Origin: Ailurus styani
Lineage: Eukaryota > Chordata > Mammalia > Carnivora > Ailuridae
Assembly: GCA_002007465.1 (NCBI GenBank)
Contig: LNAC01000273.1
Location: forward strand, 381,643-445,642
DNA length: 64,000 nucleotides
Direction: 5' to 3'
Shown: in pieces, positions 35,110 to 46,334 of the stretch
Layout: each line of letters begins with the position of its first letter
Position numbering within the stretch: the first letter of the stretch is position 1
Translations under genes and position numbers: made by a program
The notes under the pieces: model-generated
Told to the model about the DNA's origin: nothing
Seen by the model: the letters and a program-made list of their open reading frames with translations, nothing else
Database searches by the model: none

Positions 35110-36099
35110 AGGACACCGGTTTTCTGTGAGAAAAATGTTGAGTTAGAAAAGTATGATTTCCGTAACCGGTATTATTTTCCAAGAGGTACCGTGTATACAA
35201 TCTGACTAATCCATTGACACGAATATCTTTCATATTTCTTTTTGAGCTTTGGAGTATTACCATGTGGTAATTAACTAGGCATTCAATAGCAATAATGCCA
35301 TGATTCCATTTATTGAATTGATAATCAGAACAAGAAGCCACTATATTTTTGGATTTTATACCTCTTCCAGGAGTAGAAATGTTATACAAGAGTTATTGAC
35401 CCTACTATTCTGAAAATGTCCTTGCAAATGAGGACCTAAATGTTTAAATTATATCCTTGTCCTTGCACAGGTTTGAAAAGTTGGTTCTAGATGACAACAC
35501 CCTTTTATTCACTGCTGAAGCAACACATGCTGGCTGGGACCAAGCCTCACCTAACAGCGAAAGAATGTTCGGAAGCATGCCCAGCTAATTGAAACTACAG
35601 GGGGCATTTAAGTAGGCAAAGTGTTATTACTCAGTTTCAAATGTTTCCAAGATATCAGAATTACCATTCCCTACTCCTGCAAAAGGCACTCTGGGAATGG
35701 TAATGGTCACAAGTGTTAGACCTCTGGCTTCTTTTTCTTTCTCTTATTCTAGTTGTTCCTGACAGAGTCAGGGGATGAGAACTGAGATTACTGTGAGGAT
35801 TGCAAAAGTGTGGTAGTTTCCTATGCTGTTGGCATGAGGCTATCACAAGAATTTCTCCAATGTCAGTAGTTTTTGAAAATTTCCCTCCAAGAATAATTTA
35901 AGCAGCAAAATGTGGTCCTTTCTGTCCAGGACTTTTAAGTCTGAGGCAAGTTACTCAGTTTATTTCAAGATACTGCTTTGAAAGATATTCCTAATCTGGC
36001 TCACTGATTATTTTAAATGAGATCATTTGCTACATTTGATTTTCTTTACTTATTTCAATTAAATCAGTTTTTTAAATATAATTTTAGAAAGCAAACAGC
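35110..36099. other. unique noncoding sequence
   Basis: Nothing recognised. A 100-codon minus-strand frame (35087-35389) reaches into the duplicated N region and has no splice support. Confidence 0.35.
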
Positions 36100-36216
36100 T
36101 TTCTATTGGTTATCAGTCTCCTCTTTATCCTCCTTTTTATCTCCTCGTTTTTATCCTCCTCTTTATCTCCTCCTTTATCCTCTACTCTTTTCTATTGGTT
36201 ATCAGTTTCCTCTTTA
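36100..36216 (+). repeat. pyrimidine-rich minisatellite with duplicated flank
   Basis: A 28-bp unit starting TTTCTATTGGTTATCAGT and ending TCCTCTTTA occurs at 36100-36127 and again at 36189-36216 with one mismatch. Between them is a run of TCCTCCTTTATC-like imperfect units. It looks like slippage or tandem duplication within a pyrimidine tract. Confidence 0.85.
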
Positions 36217-36639
36217 GGCAGAAGTGTTTGCAAAAAGTGGGTCTTGCAAAGAAGCCAGAGCTCAGGATCTTTGTAGGCACGTGTAAGTGAGAGCCTGGAA
36301 TACACTGGTAAAGTCCAAATTGAATCTTCTTTTAGTTTTCCACCACCTGCTACAATCTGGGGCCTACCCCTGTCCAGAACCTGGCCTAAATGAGGAAAAA
36401 TATGATACGTGGAAATAGCAAAATAGCCTATTTGGACATTGGTCACATTCTGGTTACTGGCACAAGAAAATCAGGCTACAAATATTACAAGCAATGACTT
36501 AACACAAAAACATTATCTTCAGGTTTCTACATATTTTCCCTGTTAACCTAAAGGAATAACCTTTTATAAGGTGTCAGGTAGAGGTTCCGTGAGATTATCG
36601 ATATAGTTTTTTAATGTGTTAATTTCCCCCCCAATAAAT

Positions 36640-36775
36640 GATAAGTTCTCAGAGAGCAGGCACAATATATCACATATCTTTACATTTCCATGCTGGACAT
36701 ATGGTGGGCCCTCAAAATGTGATTATTTATTGGTTGATTGTATGTAGTATTAAGTATAATTAAACATTTAAATTG
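36640..36775 (+). mobile_element. possible L2 3' fragment
   Basis: 'GAGAGCAGGCACAATATATCACATATCTTTACATTTCC' and a 'GGTGGGCCCTCAAAATGTG' end resemble L2 in plus orientation. Confidence 0.4.
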
Positions 36776-36921
36776 CACTTTGGAAAGATTTTTTTTCCCC
36801 CTCTCTTATTGCCGCCTCTCTGTCTTGATTGCTACCATTTCTCCTTGGATTACTGATTTCTCTGCTTTCTCTTTTGTTTCTTTTCCACCAAAAGCAAAAG
36901 TGACGTTAAGTTGAAAATTGA

Positions 36922-37101
36922 GGGGCACCTGGGTGGCTCAGTTGGTTAAGTGACTGCTTTCAGCTTAGGTCCTGATACCAGGGTCTTGGGATCGAGTCTT
37001 ACATTCTGAGCCAGGAGCCTGCTTCTCCCTCTGCTTGCCACTCCCTCTGCTTGAGTTCTCTCTCTCTGTCAAATACATAGATAAAATCTAAAAAAAAAAA
37101 A
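36922..37101 (+). mobile_element. Can-SINE, plus strand, older subtype
   Basis: GGGGCACCTGGGTGGCTCAGTTGGTTAAG head, internally diverged middle, CTCTCTCTGTCAAATACATAGATAAAATC end and an impure A-rich tail to about 37120. No clean target-site duplication seen. Confidence 0.93.
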
Positions 37102-37139
37102 GAAAGAAAAAGAAAAGAAAACTGATTTGCATAATTCCC

Positions 37140-37660
37140 TTGTCTAAACCCCTTCAGTGTTTTAACCTTTCCTTGGAAATAAACCGGAATACATCCAAAT
37201 TTCTTATTAGGGTCTATCAGTGTTGGTATGATCTGGTCCCTATTTATTTTTCCATTTTTGAGTCACTTTCCCCCCTCACTAGTCCCTGGCCCCACTGGTC
37301 CTTCTTCCCACAGCCCCACCCGCTCCTCCCAGGTCTTAAGACCTTAATACAGGTTGTTCTCTCTGCCTTGAATGCTCTCCCACGATTTGCATAGCCAGCT
37401 CATTCTCATCTAAAAGTCTTTGGTCTTTTGTGATTGCCCTATGTAAAGATGGTCACCTCCGTTAGTCTCTTGTTTAGACATTTAACCATTTCTTTCATTG
37501 CATTTGCTATAAACTACAATTGTTTTCTGTCTATTTATCTGTATGGGGGAAGAGATTGTGTCAGTCTTGCTCACCATTACATCTCCAATGTGTAATTCAG
37601 TGTTTGGCATATGGTAAGTATTCAATACATACTTGTTTAAAGGAAATATGACAAAAGCAG
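37140..37660 (+). mobile_element. L2 LINE 3' part, plus strand
   Basis: Co-linear L2 wording: 'CTTCAGTGTTTTAACC', 'TATGATCTGGTCCC', 'CTCTCTGCCTTGAATGCTCTCCC', 'TGGGGGAAGAGATTGTGTC', 'CATTACATCTCCAATG' and 'GTGTTTGGCATATGGTAAGTATTCAATA'. One of the best-preserved L2 copies in the window, but non-coding. Confidence 0.75.
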
Positions 37661-37729
37661 AGTAAATCCTTTTTTCATTATAGTCTGTCTTACTCCCAGA
37701 AATAAACCCATGCATAAATGATGAATTAT

Positions 37730-39130
37730 TTTACTACAAGGGAGGCAGAATATACAGTCTCCTCAATAAATGGTGCTGAGAAAACTGGACAGTAACGTGC
37801 AAAAGAATGAAACTGGGCCTTATTTTACACCCTGAACAGAAATGGACTCAATATGGATTAAAGACTTGAATGTAAGTTCTGAAACCATGAAACTCCTAGA
37901 AGAAAACATAGGTGATAAACTCTTTGACATAGGTCTTGGCAGTGATTTTTTGAATTTGATACCCAAAAAAGAAAGAACAAAAGCAAAAATAAACAAGACT
38001 GCATTAAACTGAAATACAACTGCACAGCAAAGGCAACTATCACACAATGAAAAGCCCACCTACTGAGTGGGAGAAAACATCTGCCAAACATGTATCTAAT
38101 AAGGGTTAATAGCTGAAATAAATAAAGAACTCATAAACTCAAAAGCAAAAAACCATGCAATCTGATTTAAAAATGGACAGATCTGAATAGACTTCTCACA
38201 AACAAGACATACAGATGGCTAACAGGAACACGAAAAGATGCTTAACATAATTAATCCTCTGGGAAATGCAAATCAAAACCACAGTGATCCATTACCTCAT
38301 ACCTGTTAGAATGGCTATTATCAAAAAGATGAGAAATACGAGTGCTGATGAGGAGGTGGAGAAAAGGGAACACTTTTTGGTGGGAATGTGAATTGGTGCT
38401 GCCAATAGAGAAAATAGTATGGAGCTTCCTCAAAAAATTAAAAATCGAATTACCATATAATCCTAGCAATTCCACTTCTGGGTATTTATTGAAAGATAAT
38501 GAAAACACAAACTCAAAAAGATATATGCACCCCCCCATGCTCATTGCCACTGTATTTACAATAGCCAAGATATGGAAACAACCTAAATGTCTATTGATGT
38601 CTGAATGGATAAAGTAGCTATGATACACACACATAGTGGAATATTATTCAGCCATAAAAAAGAATGTAATCTTGCAATTTGTGACACTGTGAATGGACCT
38701 CAAAGTTATTATGCGAAGTGAAATAAGTCAGACAGAGAAAGACAAATACTGTATGCTCTCTCTTATATGTGGAATCTAAAAAAAGAATACATGTGGGGGG
38801 AATTGGGCAAAATGGGTGAAGGGAAGTGGGAGATGCAGGCTTCCAGTTATGGAATGAATAAGTCACTGAGATAAAAATTACAGCATAGGGAATAAAGTCA
38901 ATAATGTTATAATAGCATTGCTTTGTGAGAGACAGTAGCTACAGTTGTATTGGGCATAGGATAAAGAATAAGTTTGTGAAATCACTATGTTGTACACATG
39001 AAACTAATGTAACATTGTGTGTCCAGTGTACTTCAATAAAACAACAACAGGGACAAAAGAAGCCAATAGATAGCTAGAATGGATTCATAGTTGCCAGAGG
39101 CAGGGAGGAGGTGGGAAAAATGGGTAAAGG
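37730..39130 (+). mobile_element. L1 fragment: ORF2 3' end and 3' UTR, inactive
   Basis: About 1.4 kb of 5'-truncated L1 in plus orientation. The C-terminal ORF2 region is recognisable from 'CTCAATAAATGGTGCTGAGAAAACTGGAC' through 'AATGTGAATTGGTGCTGCC', 'TTCCACTTCTGGGTATTTATT', 'GGAAACAACCTAAATGTC' and 'GAATATTATTCAGCCATAAAAAAGAATG'. It is followed by a 3' UTR with 'AATAAGTCAGACAGAGAAAGACAAATACTGTATG' and 'GTTGTACACATGAAACTAATGTAACATTGTGTG'. The reading frame is broken by stops and indels, so no functional reverse transcriptase domain remains. Divergence suggests an older (L1MA-like) subfamily, predating the SINE burst. Antisense frames of 79-127 codons here are shadows. Confidence 0.92.
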
Positions 39131-39619
39131 AGGTTAAAAAAAACCCCGATTATTTGGTCATTTCATGTAGTGTGAATTAAGAAGATCCAAAAGTAGGAGC
39201 AGGAAATCAAATAGGAGATTAATGTAGTAATACAGAAAAGAGACAGTGGCCATTCCAACTAGGATTGTAGTTGAGGAGAGAAGGGATTGAGTTTGGGAAC
39301 AGGTTTAAAAAAACAAAAAACAGCCCCCTATTGGAGATAAATAGCAACAATCTGGTACAAAGCTGTGATGACATTAAAGTATATTTGGTAGCTGTCCTAG
39401 TAGAACACAGACCAATCAAAATAGACTTGGGCAGTGGCCATCAAAAAACCTAAAACTTCCAGTTTCTTAATGTATTTTGTAAAACTGGTATGGCTTTTGA
39501 AAATACAGATCAATAACCTGAAATGAATGGACTAGAACATTTTTAAGAAAAAAAAGTTTTAAGACTGACTTTAGTCATAAGATGTCCTAAGGTTTATAGT
39601 ATACTCTGGAATTTGGAAA
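39131..39619. other. noncoding sequence after the L1
   Basis: No further element recognised. Confidence 0.3.
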
Positions 39620-39775
39620 TTTGAAATAACCTTTTCAACTCCCCTTTTCTCATTTTGAAGATAGAGAAACAGAATCACAGAAGTGAAATGATCTGCCTAG
39701 GATCTCAAAGCTGGTTAGCAGCATGGCCAGAATTAGAGTGTCTAATTTGGGGTTCATTTCACCATGCCACTTGTC
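39620..39775 (-). mobile_element. MIR SINE, minus strand
   Basis: 'CTCATTTTGAAGATAGAGAAACAGAATCACAGAAGTGAAATGATCTGCC' and 'AAAGCTGGTTAGCAGCATGGCCAGAATTAGAG' are reverse-complement MIR wording. Confidence 0.75.
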
Positions 39776-39954
39776 TGGTAGGACAGTGTCTACTAGATGT
39801 TTAGAGTTACCAACAATCTATAATTTTAGAATATCAAAAATAAAAATACTGAGTTTTGGAGAAAGCAGAAATTGTCTGTGTGGCTTTGGGGATTTGCCTT
39901 TGAAGGGAAGGATTATGCCTTTTCCTTTATATTTTCCCATTTCCCTATCGGAAT

Positions 39955-40185
39955 TCAGATGTAATGGCTAGAGCTAGAGCAGCCACGTGGAATCCATGAA
40001 ATGAAAACCATGTCTGTTGAGAATGGCAGAGCAAAAAGAGAGCAGCATCCTGGGTCCCCAGATTAAAAACCCACCTTATCAGTCCTGGAATACCTGGGAA
40101 AACTTTTCTGTGAAAGGGAAATAAACATCTGCCCAGTTTAGGACTCCTTTCTATAACAAGTACATGATTTGGTACCGTAAATGGC
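39955..40185 (+). repeat. old LTR/MER-like repeat, copy 1
   Basis: 'GTAATGGCTAGAGCTAGAGCAGCCA', 'ATGGCAGAGCAAAAAGAGAGCAGCATCCTGGGTCCCC' and 'AAATAAACATCTG'. The same succession recurs at 40845-41290, 53920-54205 and 56760-57165. The family name is uncertain. Confidence 0.6.
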
Positions 40186-41035
40186 ATGGTATCCTAAAAA
40201 AAAAGTCTTGATTGTGTAGCATTGGGTGATGAGTGGCAGTGATGATAATGGTTAGAAATTTGGTGACCCTTCATTAGACCATTGCAAAATATTTGGTAAA
40301 ATTGTTATCTGTGATAGGTAGGAAGTTAGACCAGGTGTCAACACAGCTTATAGTTTTAGAGCTGTGTATTTGAGTTGTACTGTTCCTTGGAGACATTTTA
40401 GAAATTTGTGGAGTTCTTTGGGTTGTTATAGTAAATAGAGGAGGAAATTCTGAGGTCGGGGCCAGGGATGGTTAATGTCCTGTGATGTAGAGGAAAGTCC
40501 CACACAGTAAGATCTGATCTATATATCCCTCATGACATCCTTCATGATTTTTTTCAGAAATGCAAAGACATTGTAAATTGAGGGGAGCTTTTATGTTATC
40601 TTATTCCAGACTATACTAAGAATTGCACACCATTTCAGAAAACCACCCACTGTAATGCTGCCCCAACAGAACTCAAAATCATGGCATAAGACTGTATTTC
40701 CGGCTGTTGTATTCACAGAGATTCTGTGTATAGGTTCAAGCATCTCACTACTTCATAATGTCTTTCAGTGTGGTTGTGCCTGAGCATCTGCTATGAATCA
40801 TTTCAGAAGTTATGTGTGAAAATTTCAGATTATGCCCTCTAAGGAAAGCATGAATTCTTCTACCCTTTTCTCTTTTCCTGCTGGCTGAAGGCAGCCATGA
40901 TAGCTGGAGCTGGAGCAGCCATATTGGGTCAGGAGGCAGATGTCATGGCTAAGGATGACAGAGCAATTAGAGACAGCCTGTGTCCCTGATACTACACAGC
41001 AGCCATATGCTGCCCATCTAAATTGTTCTGTGAGA

Positions 41036-41163
41036 TCGAGTCCCACATCGGGCTCCCAGCTCCACGGGGAGTCTGCTTTTCCTTCTGACCTTCTCTCTCA
41101 TGCTCTCTCTCACTCTCTCTCTCTCTCTCTCTCGAATAAATAAAATCCTTTTAAAAAATAAAT
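41036..41163 (+). mobile_element. 5'-truncated Can-SINE
   Basis: Begins in the middle of the element (TCGAGTCCCACATCGGGCTC) and runs through the CT-rich part to AATAAATAAAATCC and an A-rich end. It is flanked by the perfect 16-bp duplication AAATTGTTCTGTGAGA (41020-41035 and 41164-41179), so truncation happened at insertion. Confidence 0.95.
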
Positions 41164-41194
41164 AAATTGTTCTGTGAGAGAGAATAAATTTTTA

Positions 41195-41199
41195 TTTGT

Positions 41200-41230
<31 letters not shown>

Positions 41231-41234
41231 TTTT
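41195..41234. repeat. (TTTA)n array inside a 14-bp direct repeat
   Basis: About nine TTTA units. The 14-mer AGAATAAATTTTTA occurs immediately on both sides (41181-41194 and 41235-41248), as if a bare SINE-like tail in minus orientation had been inserted with its own target-site duplication. Confidence 0.85.
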
Positions 41235-41329
41235 AGAATAAATTTTTATATTGTTTGAACCTCTGTGCTTTGGTCTTTTTGTTGTTGTAACAGCTTAAGC
41301 AGATTTTCATCTAACATAGACATGAAGAT

Positions 41330-41527
41330 GGGGTGCCTGGGTGGCTCAGTTGTTAAGCATCTGTCTTCGGCTCAGGTCATGATCCCAGGGCCCTGGGATG
41401 GAGCACCATATTGGGCTCCCTGGTCCGTGGGAAGCCTGCTTCTCCCTCTCCCACTCCCCTGCTTGTGTTCCCTCTCTTGCTGTGTCTCTCTCTGTCAAAT
41501 AAATAAATAAATAATCTTAAAAAAAAT
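41330..41527 (+). mobile_element. Can-SINE, plus strand, older subtype
   Basis: GGGGTGCCTGGGTGGCTCAGTTGTTAAGC head, CTCAGGTCATGATCCCAGGG, CT-rich middle, TGTCAAATAAATAAATAAATAATC and poly-A. No clear target-site duplication. Confidence 0.94.
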
Positions 41528-41559
41528 AATATGGGTACGAAGAGCAAAATATAAATAAA

Positions 41560-42179
41560 ATGTACCACAAGTCACAGAATTTCTTGTTAAATATCCAATC
41601 CCGGAAACATTTTCAATGATAAATTAAAAAGTCAGCAAAAATATAATACCAACAACTTGAAAAAGACGTTTAATTTATTAATTTATGTTTTCTTTCACTG
41701 TAACCAAGAATATGGAACTGGCATAAAAAACTTGAGAATAGGTAAAATAACAGGTTCACTTCCTATGAGGATAAAATAATCTTAATTAGAGATAGTGTTC
41801 CTATGAGTTATAATTCATAATTTAGAAAGGTACAGACACATGTGTTGCAGGCATAAGCATGATGCTTCTATTTATGTTCATAAGTAAAAACATAAATAAG
41901 CATCCAAAGTCCCCAAATAGATACAACACCATGCCAAGTTTCCAAATGTATACAATTGATAAATCTCATAAATTTAAAAACAGTAATTCGACAACAGGAT
42001 AAAAGCAGGTTAAGGGACTTGGAATTTTTTATGTGTTGAATAAGTATTTTTTACAAATAAAGTTCTTTTGTATTTGATCTTTTTTTGGATAATTATCTTT
42101 AATTCATATATCATTGGCTTACTGGGACATTTATATTTTCACATAATGACTGTTTCATAACTATGTTGTGATTTAAGGA
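41560..42179. other. unique AT-rich sequence
   Basis: Nothing recognised. Confidence 0.35.
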
Positions 42180-42265
42180 CCAAATATATTTATGCAGTGC
42201 CTAGCTCGGTGCTTTGCACTCAGTAGGCACTCACTAAATGTTTGGCTGCCTGAATGTTGAATGAT
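42180..42265 (+). mobile_element. MIR/L2-type 3' end
   Basis: 'CAGTGCCTAGCTCGGTGCTTTGCACTCAGTAGGCACTCACTAAATGTTTG' is a typical MIR 3' end. Confidence 0.7.
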
Positions 42266-43198
42266 TATATTCCTGAATGATGTACAATTGTATTGGCTCC
42301 CATTTTATCATTATACTGATCATAGAACAGGCCAATTAAAATATTCTAACCAAAGAACTCAAAGAATTCTATTTATAAGTCTGATCTTGTCCATTTAAAA
42401 AACACACAGACATAACAATCAAAGGAAACAGAGAAAGAAATGAAAAAAAACTGGAATCTTGGTAATCAAGTGAGTTTCTAAGAGAGCCAATTCCGAAGAC
42501 AAAGATGAGACTAGAAGTCGTGGTTGCTGATTCCCCATTTCAGTGCTTTGTTTTAGCTGACCACACTTCCTCCCTCCGCAGAGAAAATCAATGCACAATG
42601 AAATTATCTGTACTCATCTCTGGTAAATAAATAGCAGAAATCCTTCTTGTTTCAAGACATCAACGTGAAACAGTTGTTCACATGAAGAATTTGGTTTTTC
42701 TCAATAGCTCTTCAATTTTCCATTTTGCCAATTAAAACAAAAAGTGAAAAATTTCATAAAGTAAGCCAACAGCAACTACAGAGATGAAATATAAAATTTT
42801 AAAATTATTTAGGGGAAATGTCACTCAAGTATCTGCTTGACATACATTATTCAGAAACAACAAAGGCTTGCGTGTTAACGCAAACTCGTAATTTAAAAAG
42901 GAATTTGGAAGAAATTAAAAATGTAAAGTAGATGAGCAGTAAAGACAGCAATTATCAGGTGGATGCCTGCATTTAGCAACTAAATGTATCACCCTTGTTG
43001 CACGTCTGAGACCCATGTGCTTACATTGTACACATATCAGCTCTGTGTAAGTATGACTCTATTTACAATGTCTGTATATACAGTTAAGGGATTTAACAAA
43101 TTAGGTCTGAAAGTACACTTAGAATGCCCCTGATGACGTTTTTACATATGTAGAATGTTAGGCTTTTTCTGGGTATTTTATACTCTGCCTCTCCAATT
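42266..43198. other. unique noncoding stretch
   Basis: AT-rich. No element or exon recognised. Confidence 0.35.
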
Positions 43199-43213
43199 TG
43201 TTTTTAGATTTTA

Positions 43214-43422
43214 TTTTTTTATTTTATTTTTTTTTTTTAAAGATTTTATTTATTTCACAGAGGGAGAGAGATCACAAGGAGGCAGAGAGGCAGGCAGAGA
43301 GAGGGGGGAAGCAGGCTCCCTGCTGAGCAGAGGAGTCCGATGCGGGCCTCGATCCCAGGACCCTGAGATCATGACCTGGGCCGAAAGCAGAGGCTTTAAC
43401 CCACTGAGCCACCCAGGCGCCC
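43214..43422 (-). mobile_element. Can-SINE, minus strand, mustelid-type
   Basis: Poly-T and AAAGATTTTATTTATTTCACAGAG on the left, CCCACTGAGCCACCCAGGCGCC on the right. The 15-bp duplication TGTTTTTAGATTTTA lies at 43199-43213 and 43423-43437. Confidence 0.97.
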
Positions 43423-43437
43423 TGTTTTTAGATTTTA

Positions 43438-44544
43438 AACCTACTTTGCAGGAACTGTATCTAATTCAGTGTTCTTTGCACCATAGGCATACTACTTGTA
43501 CTAAATAACTGTTTATCATCGTCGAGTGCCTTAAAGTAAACACAGGACAATTTCATCTGCCAAAACCCTGCTATGCATTTATATGTTGCTTTTAAAAACA
43601 CATAACCCCAAGTAAATCACTTAAACATGGTCTGCTGTACCATTTTGGTATGCTATTTCTTCTTCTTCTTCTTTTTCCAATGTTCCATATATTTTCACAG
43701 CATCTCCATCTTTATGTCTAGATCAAACCATTTTTAGTACAAATTCAATTCTTTGAAAAGATAAGTTTTTGGTCTCTGATAAAACTTCACCATTCAGAGA
43801 AGAGGCTGAAAGAAAAAAAGGAAACAAAAGGACAGGACAGAACACACACACTCTTACACTCACACACATGTACAGTAAAGAAGGGTACGTCATTACAGAG
43901 CAACATTCCAAAGATAGAGACGTTTAGCTACGGAATGGTTAAAAACAGATCTTTAATTTGAAAAAGATTGGAAAACCAAAGAGATATTTAAAATATTTTA
44001 AAATCACTCTCACATCTTCCTTTGTTGCTTCTTTTCAGTTCTTTCAAAGAAATTTGACAGCTCTGGGAAAACAAAACCCTTCAACAATTCTTGAAGCTTA
44101 GAGTCCCAATCCTCAGAAAAGAACTCTTTCTATGCTCCACACACTTAGAGCAGACTTGAACTCAAGTACTGAGCAACAGCTCAGTAGCGGCGATTTCAAA
44201 TCACTAAGATTCATCCAGAGATGCCAAAAAGTTTAGAGCCAGCGAGTCCTGATTGTGGGTTAAGAGAAAAAAGGGGAAAGAGAGAGAGAGGAAATCTTCT
44301 CAAATGTATGTTGTTGTCATTGAAATTTTTTAAGAAATCACAGCTTTCACCCAATATCTGAAATAATAAAGAATCTATAAAAATAACTTGCATGTGATTC
44401 TGTAACCTTTGGAAAAAAACTTTAAAGAATGGCAGCATTTTTCTGTTCTTATCAGATATCGAATATTCTCTGGCATAAACCATGTAAAGTATCTCTAAGA
44501 TGGGACATGACTGTTAGAATCCTAGATTTACAGAAGTGGGGTCA
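43438..44544. other. unique noncoding stretch
   Basis: Short TTC-rich run at about 43660-43675 and a short CA-rich piece at 43845-43868. No element or exon recognised. Confidence 0.35.
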
Positions 44545-44671
44545 GTGGGGAGTAGTCAGAAACTCATGAGTTCAAGAGTCAGAAGACCTATCTAGGTATT
44601 AGCCTCAAACACTAATTCAGTCTAACTTGGACGAGCTGTTTAATCTCTAAACCTCACTTCTCTTATCTGAA
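44545..44671 (+). mobile_element. MIR SINE fragment, plus strand
   Basis: 'GAGTTCAAGAGTCAGAAGACCTATC', 'GACGAGCTGTTTAATCTCTAAACCTCACTTCTCTTATCTG' follow MIR order and stop where a SINE tail begins. Confidence 0.65.
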
Positions 44672-44757
44672 GATTCTCACTCTCTTTGCACTCAAGCACA
44701 TCCGCTTGCACTTTTTCTCTCCCTCTCTCTCAAACAAATAAATAAATCTTTTTTAAA
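44672..44757 (+). mobile_element. Can-SINE tail fragment
   Basis: 'GATTCTCACTCTCTTTGCACTC', 'TTTTTCTCTCCCTCTCTCTCAAACAAATAAATAAATC' and T/A-rich end. Only the 3' third is present; it is 5'-truncated inside the MIR. No clean target-site duplication recognised. Confidence 0.75.
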
Positions 44758-44779
44758 AAGTGTGTGAGTAGTCCACATT

Positions 44780-45269
44780 TCTTTAAAAGACAATTATACA
44801 AATAATTCTAATCACTCTTCAGTTGGTCATTATTGGGATACAAATTATACTCTCTTATTCACTAATTTCACATGCCTTTTTTGGGTTTCCAGATTGTACG
44901 AATGACCACTAAATTATTTTGTGATTTTAGTTTTTGTTCAGTCTGAAAATTCCTTGGACTAACTCGGCGAGAGGGTAAAATCTGCAGGCCAAATTATTAT
45001 TCATAAAAGTTTAGTGCTTAAGCGCAGACTTATACTCAATGGATGTTGAGATTGCAAAAATTTAAGAAAAAGAGATGTGTGTTCTGAATTTGATACAAAG
45101 CTCTTGCAAATCAACATATCCTGAAGCTCTCCTAGCAGGAGAACTTGAAAAGTAAAGGAAAAGTTATGGTAATCTTATTTAAGGATTTATAACAAAATGT
45201 CAATTATGTATAAAATTTTAAATGGGAAATGGGAAAAATGAGGATAGGAATCACTGGACTAATTAGTAA
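44780..45269. other. unique noncoding sequence
   Basis: No element recognised. Confidence 0.3.
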
Positions 45270-45478
45270 TAATAATAGAGGTGCAATTTATTGAACTCTT
45301 ATGCACATTTAAGCTTTATAATAACCCTGAAGTGTAGTTATTAGTATTCCCATTTGCAGATGAGGAAATTAGAAATAGTGGACCAAAGCCATGGAGCTCA
45401 TAAATGGCATAACTGGAATTCAAATTGAGTTCTAACTCAACCCAAAGTCTAGGGTGCAAACTTCAGTTATCTGGGATG
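45270..45478 (-). mobile_element. MIR SINE, minus strand
   Basis: 'TTTATTGAACTCTTATGCAC', 'TTATAATAACCCTGAAGTGTAGTTATTAGTATTCCCATTTGCAGATGAGGAAATTAG', 'CATGGAGCTCATAAATGGC' and 'AACTGGAATTCAAATTGAG' in reverse-complement MIR order. Nearly full length. Confidence 0.85.
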
Positions 45479-45793
45479 ATGCAATGGCAACAGAAATATT
45501 CAAATAGTTTCTTGTACCAGCTGAACCAAATAGTGGCTGTGGTTCAAAGATGGGTCCAGGTATCGTGGGATCTGAAGCCTATAAAAATTTAAGAAACTAA
45601 AAAAATTTAGATATAGAGTCTCTTCCAAGTGAGGGGTCCATTGACCTTGATAAACCTATCTTGGAGTTACTTGGTTTCAGGAATACAGCTAACACCTAAC
45701 CCAGGCCCTTCATTCTAGTTAGGATTCTTATCCTAACCTTAAATCAACAATACCTATAAGTATTTGTGCTAGGCCTTAGGGCGGTAGTCCTCA

Positions 45794-45795
<2 letters not shown>

Positions 45796-45836
<41 letters not shown>
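45796..45836. repeat. (TTA)n microsatellite
   Basis: About 13 uninterrupted TTA units ending in TTTT. Likely length-polymorphic. Confidence 0.96.
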
Positions 45837-46135
45837 TTGCTTTTTTCTGCTCTAACTTATGAAAGGATATAACAAAGTCCCTTCCATGACAGTGGTTCAT
45901 TAAGGCAAGGATTCCTGGGAGTAAATGTCATTGCTCTAAAGTGAGACTCATGGCATCAGAATATGAGAGTGGTTTTCTTCCTAAAACTCGTACTGCATAT
46001 TATTTATTCAATGACCTAATTATTTATTGCCTTTCCAGTATGTATTAAGTATGCTGCTAGTTTCTAGAATACAACACAGAACCACAGAGATAAACTTACT
46101 CTAAAGAAACTTTAAATTCTTAAAATTTGTTTGTT

Positions 46136-46318
46136 GGGGCGCCTGGGTGGCTCAGTGGGTTAAAGCCTCTGCCTTCAGCTCAGGTCATGATCTTAGGGTC
46201 CTGAGATCGAGCCCCACATCAGGCTCTCTGCTCAGCGGGGAGCCTGCTTCCTCCTCTCTCTCTGCCTGCCTCTCTGCCTACTTGGGATCTCTCTCTGTCA
46301 AATAAATAAATAAAATCT
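46136..46318 (+). mobile_element. Can-SINE, plus strand, mustelid-type
   Basis: GGGGCGCCTGGGTGGCTCAG head, TGGGTTAAAGCCTCTGCC and AAATAAATAAATAAAATC end with hardly any poly-A. The perfect 16-bp duplication TTAAAATTTGTTTGTT lies at 46120-46135 and 46319-46334. Confidence 0.98.
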
Positions 46319-46334
46319 TTAAAATTTGTTTGTT

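Larger units (their letters stand above)
40845..41290 (+). repeat. old LTR/MER-like repeat, copy 2, twice interrupted
   Basis: 'CTGCTGGCTGAAGGCAGCCATGATAGCTGGAGC', 'GGATGACAGAGCAATTAGAGACAGCCTGTGTCCCTGA', 'TCTGTGAGAGAGAATAAATTT' and 'TTGTTGTTGTAACAG'. It is split by a truncated SINE (41036-41163) and by a TTTA array (41195-41234). Confidence 0.65.

Noticed and set aside
38251..38634. 127-codon minus-strand frame and neighbouring frames at 37820-38091
   Set aside because: Antisense shadows of an L1 ORF2 fragment. The sense ORF2 itself is broken by stops and indels.
43155..43508. 117-codon plus-strand frame, similar to frames at 23584-23814 and 51897-52208
   Set aside because: These share a GGREAGR-type peptide because each is the antisense of a Can-SINE.
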